Positions 58,793 through 64,000 of a DNA stretch of 64,000 nucleotides are shown piece after piece. Position 1 is the first letter of the stretch, and each line of letters starts with the position of its first letter. A model generated the notes under the pieces. It did no database searches. It worked only from the letters and a program-made list of their open reading frames with translations, and was not told the DNA's origin. A program made the position numbers and the translations under genes. This DNA is from Aneurinibacillus terranovensis DSM 18919. Its GTDB lineage: Bacteria > Bacillota > Bacilli > Aneurinibacillales > Aneurinibacillaceae. The stretch is taken from contig NZ_AUMJ01000017.1 in the NCBI RefSeq assembly GCF_000430625.1, positions 1 through 64,000 on the forward strand. The letters are read 5' to 3'.

Positions 58793-58879
58793 ATTATATA
58801 TCGTAATTATTTAATTATTAATTTATAAATTACGATCATACCAGATTTTTTTAAAAAAATTATGGTATGATCGTAATTT
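58793..58879 (-). promoter_or_regulatory. Control region of the XRE-cupin 2/hyuA2 operon
   Basis: A perfect 17-bp inverted repeat AAATTACGATCATACCA (58827-58843) / TGGTATGATCGTAATTT (58863-58879) is separated by 19 bp of T7A7-like DNA. A third ATCGTAATT copy at 58800-58808 directly precedes the -10 TATAAT (58798-58793, minus strand). Spacing and repetition suggest cooperative repressor binding. A terminator of the MFS gene is the alternative, but a T run is lacking. Confidence 0.6.
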
Positions 58880-58961
58880 TAATCTTCACTAACTAAATCT
58901 TTCATAACCCTTACAACTTGGTCATAAGGGCTATCTTCACACTAAACATATTTTTTGCCAA

Positions 58962-60317
58962 TTAGTGTAAAATCTCGCCTTCCATTTCCCTCAAAAACAA
59001 CACGGCAATGAACGTGATAACCAAGAATACTGAAATGAAGGATACAGTAGACATGAAGCTAGAGTTTGCTGCCAGCAAAGCACCAATGACACTTGGAGCA
59101 ATGGCATTTGCTAAACGCTGTGCGCTAGATCCTATCGAATAACTGACCCCGCGAATTTCTGTAGGATAGAGCTCGCCCATCCAAGTATCCCATACCCCCC
59201 ATGCTCCCAAGCTAAAGAAAGAGAGAATAAAATTCCAGATATACATTTCTGCCATGCTGTTGGATGATGCAAACCCAAAACCACCGATAGCAGCCATAAG
59301 CACGAATGTAAACATCACTTTTTTACGGCCGAACTTTCCGGTCAAGTAAGACGATGCCATGTAACCTGGGAACATAAACACGGCCGAAATAGCCATAAAT
59401 CCCAAACCCTGAGGAGTGCTGAGGCCTTTTTTAGCCAATAGAACCGGCATCCAGGAGGATAAAGCCCAATATCCCCAGGAGAAGCAGAAATTAATGATAA
59501 TTTGCAGAACCGTTGGTCTCAGGAATTTTCCCTTGAATATCTCCATGAAGGAGCCTTCTTTTACATTGTCGACAACAAGCTCAACGTCCTCCATTTCCTC
59601 TTTCATCTTACCTTCTGATAGCCTGTGAAGAACTTCTTTCGCCTGTGATTGTCGACCTTTACCGGCTAGCCAATATGGGGATTCCGGGACCAACATGGCA
59701 ATAACCAAGAACCAGAAACCGGCAAGCGAGCTGATTCCGAGAATCCAACGCCAGCCAAGATCGGAACAAAAATAAGTGACGCCGATTGCGATTAAGGTTC
59801 CGACCGGCCAACCACTAGCAAGATAGACCGTCGCTTTCCCCCGGACTCTAACAGGCAGCAATTCTTCGAAGAAAGGAAATGCTGCCACGATTAGACCAGA
59901 AAGAACGACTCCTGAGAAGAACCTTGACCACCAAAGCATGTCATAATTTACTGAGAACGAGCTGATAAAAGAGATAATTCCGTACAATATTAGGCTGTAA
60001 ATCATTGATTTTTTCCGGCCCAGCTTATCGACCAATTCCCCCCAGACAATACACCCCGGAATAGCGCCAATGAAAATAGAACCGATCAGTGAACCGATTT
60101 GCGCTCCATCCAATTTAAACTCATTTCCTATGGACCCACTTGCTAGGATGATCACCATCATTTCCCAAGCTTCAATTACGAAGGAGAAGAACAATGCCAA
60201 CCCTGCTTTCCAATGCTGGCTTGTAACTGGCATTTTTTCGAACACTTCACCGACTTGAACTGATTTTTGTTTAGAACCAGAATTTTCAGATATCTGTGCT
60301 GAAGGATTTAAGCTCAT
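58962..60317 (-). CDS. MFS transporter (metabolite:H+ symporter type)
   Basis: A 451-aa carrier with 12 TM helices. The MFS signature after TM2 is GELVDKLGRKKSMIYSL (about 85-100), with the related repeat GKFGRKKVMF in the second half. PESPYWLAGKGRQSQAKEVLHRLS after TM6 and ELYPTEIRGVSYSIGSSAQRLA are typical of the sugar/aromatic-acid:H+ symporter branch. The central loop is long and charged. ATG 60317 has AGGGGGA about 6 nt upstream. By location it should import the cyclic amide or amino-acid derivative used by the Hyu enzymes. Confidence 0.88.
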   Translation of the reverse strand: MSLNPSAQISENSGSKQKSVQVGEVFEKMPVTSQHWKAGLALFFSFVIEAWEMMVIILASGSIGNEFKLDGAQIGSLIGSIFIGAIPGCIVWGELVDKLGRKKSMIYSLILYGIISFISSFSVNYDMLWWSRFFSGVVLSGLIVAAFPFFEELLPVRVRGKATVYLASGWPVGTLIAIGVTYFCSDLGWRWILGISSLAGFWFLVIAMLVPESPYWLAGKGRQSQAKEVLHRLSEGKMKEEMEDVELVVDNVKEGSFMEIFKGKFLRPTVLQIIINFCFSWGYWALSSWMPVLLAKKGLSTPQGLGFMAISAVFMFPGYMASSYLTGKFGRKKVMFTFVLMAAIGGFGFASSNSMAEMYIWNFILSFFSLGAWGVWDTWMGELYPTEIRGVSYSIGSSAQRLANAIAPSVIGALLAANSSFMSTVSFISVFLVITFIAVLFLREMEGEILH

Positions 60318-60536
60318 AAAGGTCCCCCTATTTTGATCATAATGTGTTGTATATACGTTGTTCGATAAAACGCTCGCACAAAATTCACTACTATACCATT
60401 TGTTCTCACATTGGATCACAAATCCTCAAGTATTTCGACACAGCACAATTGATTGGAACCACAAGTTTATGAATGGAATTTTGATAAAACCATAAAAACT
60501 GTCTCCATTGCAAAGATCTATTGATCGTCAATATAC

Positions 60537-61289
60537 CTATTTAAATAGTCTCCAAGCATTGACCTCATCATCTGGTGGAGACTGGTACCCATCTAACTTG
60601 CTATGGCCCCATCCGAATTTTTTATTGATCTCTACCAAGAACTCTGCGTATTTAAGCGGAGCGAGACTTGCATCAATAACCGGAACCCCAAGCTCTTCCT
60701 GAATCGTACGGTAGAAACCAAATTCAATCGTGCAACCTAAAACGATAACATTCGCACCATCTTTTTCTACAGCTTCCCTCGCAGCGAGTCTCATTCTTTT
60801 TGTAGTTTCCTCATGGTTTTTCTGGAAATCATGTACACCCATATCAAGCGACTTGAAGGATGCCAGCCTATCCGCAAACCCGTATTTGTGAACATTTTCC
60901 TTCATTTCCGGAATCCACTTACGGCGGCCGACAATTATTGAAATGCTTTCACCAAGGGTTGAAGCTATATGCAAACTGGATTCTGCGGGAGCAGTGACTA
61001 CCATCTTTTTAGACACTTCCCGGGCAGCCCTTAAAATAGGGTCATAAAAACAGCCAATCACAGCAGCGTCATACTCTTCCTCTTCTGCCCTTTTCACTAA
61101 ATTCAGGATTTCAGGCATAATCATAACCTCATAGCTGTTGTATTCCAGATGAAGTGGTCCCGGTGCAGGGGTTAAAGAAACCACATCGACGGTCGTGTCC
61201 GGCTGCTTCACTTTTTCAAACTCACTTTGGAATGTGACATCAAATTGATTTGTGGTGACAGGATTGATCCATAAGATTTTCTTTTCCAA
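60537..61289 (-). CDS. Asp/Glu/hydantoin racemase-family protein 1
   Basis: A 250-aa protein of the cofactor-independent racemase fold. The two catalytic cysteines are in AAVIGCFYDP (about 80) and IVLGCTIEFGFY (about 187). ILWINPVTTNQFD at the N-terminus matches the hydantoin racemase type. It epimerises 5-substituted hydantoins or amino acids to feed stereospecific hydrolases. The start is TTG 61289 with GAGGG about 9 nt upstream. It is a tandem paralogue of the next gene, very similar over the full length. Confidence 0.83.
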   Translation of the reverse strand: MEKKILWINPVTTNQFDVTFQSEFEKVKQPDTTVDVVSLTPAPGPLHLEYNSYEVMIMPEILNLVKRAEEEEYDAAVIGCFYDPILRAAREVSKKMVVTAPAESSLHIASTLGESISIIVGRRKWIPEMKENVHKYGFADRLASFKSLDMGVHDFQKNHEETTKRMRLAAREAVEKDGANVIVLGCTIEFGFYRTIQEELGVPVIDASLAPLKYAEFLVEINKKFGWGHSKLDGYQSPPDDEVNAWRLFK

Positions 61290-61448
61290 TTTTTAACCCT
61301 CTTTTCAAAAGTTCTTTTTATAGTCTATAGTCCAATCTATGACTGCTCCAAGGTGAAACTTAGCTGACATCAAGTCTTCGACGGAGGCAGTAACCATGTT
61401 TCACCTGTGTTGAGAAAAAATTCAACGGAATTTATAAATTCTTATACA

Positions 61449-62198
61449 TTAAAAAAGATTCCACGATATTACTTCATCATCCGGAGGAGATTGGTATCCA
61501 TCCAATTTGCTGTGGCTCCATCCGAATTTATTATTAATCTCCGCCAGGAATTCCGCATATTTGAGAGGGGCAATACTCGCATCAATCACCGGAACTCCAA
61601 TTTCCTCCTGAACCTCATTGTAAAAACCAAACTCAACTGTACAGCCTAATACAATCACATTAGCACCATCTTTTTCCACAGCTTCTCTAGCTGCATATTT
61701 AATTCTTCTCATGGTTTCTGCATGGTCTTTCTGAAAATCATGAACTCCCATGTCGAGGGTCTTAAACGAAGCCAACTTTTCCCCGAAGCCATATTTGTGA
61801 ACGTTTTCCTTCATCTCTGGTATCCATTTTCGTCGGCCGACAACGATTGAAATGTTTTCGCCAAGAGTCGAGGCAATGTGCAAGCATGCCTCTGCCGGAG
61901 CGGTTACCACCATCTTTTTGGACACCTCACGTGCAGCCCTTAAAATAGGATCATAAAAACAACCAATTATGGCAGCATCATATCCTTCTTCTTCAGCTTT
62001 TTTTACCGCACGGAGCAATTCAGGCATGACCATAACCTCATAGCTGCTGTACTCTAGATGGGTCGGTCCGGGTGCTGGAGGTAAAGAAACAACGTCGACG
62101 ATGGTGTCTGCCTGTTTGACTTTCTGCAACTCGTTCCTGAATGTTGCATCAAATATGTCGGTGGGGAAAGGATTAATCCACAATACCTTTTTTTTCAT
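61449..62198 (-). CDS. Asp/Glu/hydantoin racemase-family protein 2
   Basis: A 249-aa tandem paralogue of the 60537 protein. The cysteines lie in AAIIGCFYDP and IVLGCTVEFGFY; VGRRKWIPEMKENVHKYGF and the C-terminal KFGWSHSKLDGYQSPPDDEV are shared almost unchanged. ATG 62198 is preceded by GGAGGATC. Two copies may act on different hydantoins, or one may be drifting. A 159-bp gap separates them. Confidence 0.85.
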   Translation of the reverse strand: MKKKVLWINPFPTDIFDATFRNELQKVKQADTIVDVVSLPPAPGPTHLEYSSYEVMVMPELLRAVKKAEEEGYDAAIIGCFYDPILRAAREVSKKMVVTAPAEACLHIASTLGENISIVVGRRKWIPEMKENVHKYGFGEKLASFKTLDMGVHDFQKDHAETMRRIKYAAREAVEKDGANVIVLGCTVEFGFYNEVQEEIGVPVIDASIAPLKYAEFLAEINNKFGWSHSKLDGYQSPPDDEVISWNLF

Positions 62199-62220
62199 GA
62201 TGATCCTCCATTTTCAAATT

Positions 62221-62237
62221 ATTTGCGAATGGCAAAT
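62221..62237 (-). promoter_or_regulatory. Short palindrome upstream of racemase 2
   Basis: ATTTGC-GAATG-GCAAAT, perfect 6-bp arms 23 bp before the start codon; a possible operator. Confidence 0.35.
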
Positions 62238-62327
62238 CTTAGGCAATAATTTTGATACTATTTTAATAATTACCGTATACATGTAATTATTTCATACATT
62301 CCTAATAATCTGAATATAGGACAAAGA

Positions 62328-62372
62328 TAAAAATAAAGCTCCTTATTTGTCGGTTATAGACAAATAGGAGCT
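62328..62372 (-). terminator. Terminator of the PucR gene
   Basis: AGCTCCT(T)ATTTGTC / GACAAATAGGAGCT stem (one bulge), minus-strand tail TTTATTTTTATC. Confidence 0.85.
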
Positions 62373-62377
62373 CACAT

Positions 62378-64000
62378 TTAGTACAATAGTTTCCGTGCTT
62401 TTAAAGCCAAATGAAGGTTCAACCTTTGTTCAGGATTTTTAAACGGATCGAACCCAAGGACCTCTCGTACCTTTTCAATCCTGTACTTAACCGTATTTGG
62501 ATGGATAAATAGCCGCTTCCCAACATCAGTGAAGCTTTCTTTCTCATCGAGAAAGGCCTCTACGGTTAGGACTAAGTCAGTTTGATTCTTGGAATCGTAT
62601 TCGTATAGCTTGTCTAGTAAACTGGTTGTAAATTCCCCAAGCATTGCTTGGGATAACTCCCCCAATATCCCAAAAACCCCCAAGTCTTGGACGGCGGTAA
62701 TACTGCCTGCACCGAACATTTTGCAGCCGACGCCCACCGCTCTGAGGGCCTCCCTGTAGCTTTCACCAAGATTTAATGGAGACGGATAGAAGTCACCGAT
62801 TCCAATGGATACCTTTAGCGCCTCAAACTCCGACTCTAATGTTTCTTTAACCACCAGTGCGAGTTCACGGGCTTTATATCTTGCATGGTCTCGTTCTGAA
62901 AGCCGATCGAAATGAATAAAGATCAAAACCATATCTCCTTTTAACGCTAAGGAACAATTAGGCCAGTGGGTTTCGAGTTTCGGCCTTAGTACACGGTGAA
63001 TTCGATTTTCCAAATGGCTAATCTCTATTGGATCTTCTGCGGCGCTAACTGTGTGATGATCCTGTTCAAACCGGGCGGCGAGAAGCATGTGTTTCTTCGC
63101 AAGATGCAGACCCACCATGCGGCCTCTGCTGTATAGGTCCTCTTCACGGGTATATTTTCCTTCGAACACCTCCGTTAGGAAATCGCTTCGGAGGCGTTTT
63201 TCCGCTTCGGTTACGGCCCGTTTTTTGGCTATCTCCAATGCAACTGCTGTAGAAGCATGTGCTAAGGCAATAAGGTCCAGCTCTTGCAAAGAACCTGCAA
63301 GCTCCCAAGTTATAATGTATCCAAATGGAGCATTTGCCGCTCCAGCGGGAACTACTACCTGTTTCACCTTTTGGTTTTCGTGTTCGACCCAAGTTGAATA
63401 ATATTCCACTTCTCCGTTGGGATGCTTCACCGGAAATGTCGACTGTCGGGAATGAATAGTTTCAGCTATTTTTTGGATATCCAAGTATTTCGCAAGATAA
63501 GCTTCTTCTCCATCTTTACCTGAACGGACAGCCAATACCTCAAACATATCGGAGGTGATTAGTACGGGTTGTTTAATCAATCCGGAAAGTGTGGAAGCAA
63601 TTGTATTTATATCCCCTCCATGCAAGATGACACGAGTCATTTCCCGATTGATTTCTTCTGATTTCTGCAAAATTTGGGATTGCTGATTCAGTATCGTTCC
63701 CAATACTGTTGAAAAAACAGTGGCGTAAGTCATCGAGGGTGGTAGCAAAATCAGGGGAAGGCCGTAACGATCCGCCGCTTTTAATAATTCCTCATGGACA
63801 ATCTTACCAGTAACCATTGGGTGAAGCCCCAATGCAGCCACACCAGATTGGGCAAATTTTTTTATGGTCTCCACTTGACCTTCAAGGTCGTGGCTCAAAC
63901 TATGGAAAGTGGTAAGAACGAACTCGCCACCTTCAAAAAAACGGTCAAATTCCTTCGGTATTTCAAGCACACTGACCTTCTCAATCTTCCTGTCCAAACC
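62378..64000 (-). CDS. PucR-family transcriptional regulator (5' end outside window)
   Basis: At least 540 aa. The N-terminal PurC-like domain (FFEGGEFVLTTFHSLSHD, AALGLHPMVTGK, ADRYGLPLILLPPSMTYATV) is cut by the window edge. A central GGDEF-like/CdaR part follows (KRLRSDFLTEVFEGKYTREEDLYSRGRMVGL, LKVSIGIGDFYPSPLNLGESYREAL). The C-terminal helix-turn-helix is VEAFLDEKESFTDVGKRLFIHPNTVKYRIEKVREVLGFDPF. PucR proteins activate purine, allantoin or amino-acid catabolic genes. Here it probably controls the racemase, MFS and Hyu genes. A TTG near the edge is not a credible start. Confidence 0.9.
   Translation of the reverse strand, partial: GLDRKIEKVSVLEIPKEFDRFFEGGEFVLTTFHSLSHDLEGQVETIKKFAQSGVAALGLHPMVTGKIVHEELLKAADRYGLPLILLPPSMTYATVFSTVLGTILNQQSQILQKSEEINREMTRVILHGGDINTIASTLSGLIKQPVLITSDMFEVLAVRSGKDGEEAYLAKYLDIQKIAETIHSRQSTFPVKHPNGEVEYYSTWVEHENQKVKQVVVPAGAANAPFGYIITWELAGSLQELDLIALAHASTAVALEIAKKRAVTEAEKRLRSDFLTEVFEGKYTREEDLYSRGRMVGLHLAKKHMLLAARFEQDHHTVSAAEDPIEISHLENRIHRVLRPKLETHWPNCSLALKGDMVLIFIHFDRLSERDHARYKARELALVVKETLESEFEALKVSIGIGDFYPSPLNLGESYREALRAVGVGCKMFGAGSITAVQDLGVFGILGELSQAMLGEFTTSLLDKLYEYDSKNQTDLVLTVEAFLDEKESFTDVGKRLFIHPNTVKYRIEKVREVLGFDPFKNPEQRLNLHLALKARKLLY

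Noticed and set aside
61351-61406. AGGTGAAAC / GTTTCACCT inverted repeat between the racemase genes as a riboswitch or ncRNA
   Set aside because: Only a 9-bp stem around 38 unpaired bases, no conserved motif, terminator or second stem; chance cannot be excluded.
1-64000. CRISPR array, tRNA, rRNA, replication origin or prophage
   Set aside because: No regularly spaced repeats, cloverleaf-like segments, rRNA-like stretches, DnaA-box clusters or phage structural genes were seen.

Overview
The window reads as chromosome of a spore-former-type Firmicute, most likely Bacillales. The support is strong AGGAGG-type ribosome sites with TTG/GTG starts, low-to-moderate G+C, a queDECF operon behind a preQ1-like leader, YqgQ, CsoR/CopZ/CopA, a YjcZ-like micro-protein and consensus sigma-A promoters. 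A Paenibacillaceae host such as Aneurinibacillus is my guess from gene style, not something the sequence proves. No rRNA, tRNA or CRISPR array was seen.

Layout. 1-580: transposase rubble. 600-7020: an oxidoreductase, a phosphatase-superfamily protein and a HlyD/ABC/ABC-2/TetR efflux operon with a TetR-type operator at its promoter. 7100-15900: RsuA-type pseudouridine synthase, class A penicillin-binding protein, YqgQ, queF-queC-queE-queD under a preQ1-I-like riboswitch, inositol monophosphatase and a methyltransferase. 16000-23700: cytochrome bd (cydAB), a lipoprotein, an RsmF-like rRNA methyltransferase and threonine aldolase. 23750-26850: pirin, a MarR regulator and a divergent nitroreductase with matching operators, plus decayed fragments and a small inverted-repeat element.

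26900-40570 is a sulfide/copper envelope island. It holds an SQR-type flavoprotein operon behind a CstR-type palindrome, a two-component system, three paralogous SHOCT micro-membrane proteins, a beta-propeller lipoprotein, ResA-like and CcdA thiol-redox proteins, a membrane-anchored cupredoxin, a ferritin-like protein, CopA, CopZ and CsoR. Several promoters in the island share one architecture: 11-bp-phased TTCA(C/A) repeats exactly 15 bp upstream (start to start) of a -10 box. This suggests a single response-regulator regulon. CsoR-type operators sit in the spacers of the copA and csoR promoters.

40570-43370 is a mobile-element graveyard: a frameshifted unknown gene, a compact RNA-like fold, an IS3 remnant, and a DDE transposase/AAA-ATPase element split by an inverted-repeat insertion and fused in frame by deletion. 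43600-64000 is a catabolic region, nearly all on the minus strand: two HyuA-type and three HyuB-type ATP-dependent cyclic-amide hydrolase subunits (two hyuB are recent duplicates), an M24 peptidase, a cupin, proline dehydrogenase, a wrecked P5C dehydrogenase, a frameshifted DUF3830 gene, two XRE-cupin regulators, an MFS carrier, tandem Asp/Glu-hydantoin racemases and a PucR regulator. Together they look like uptake and opening of a cyclic amide (hydantoin, lactam or oxoproline-like), perhaps one yielding proline; the substrate is not determined by the sequence.
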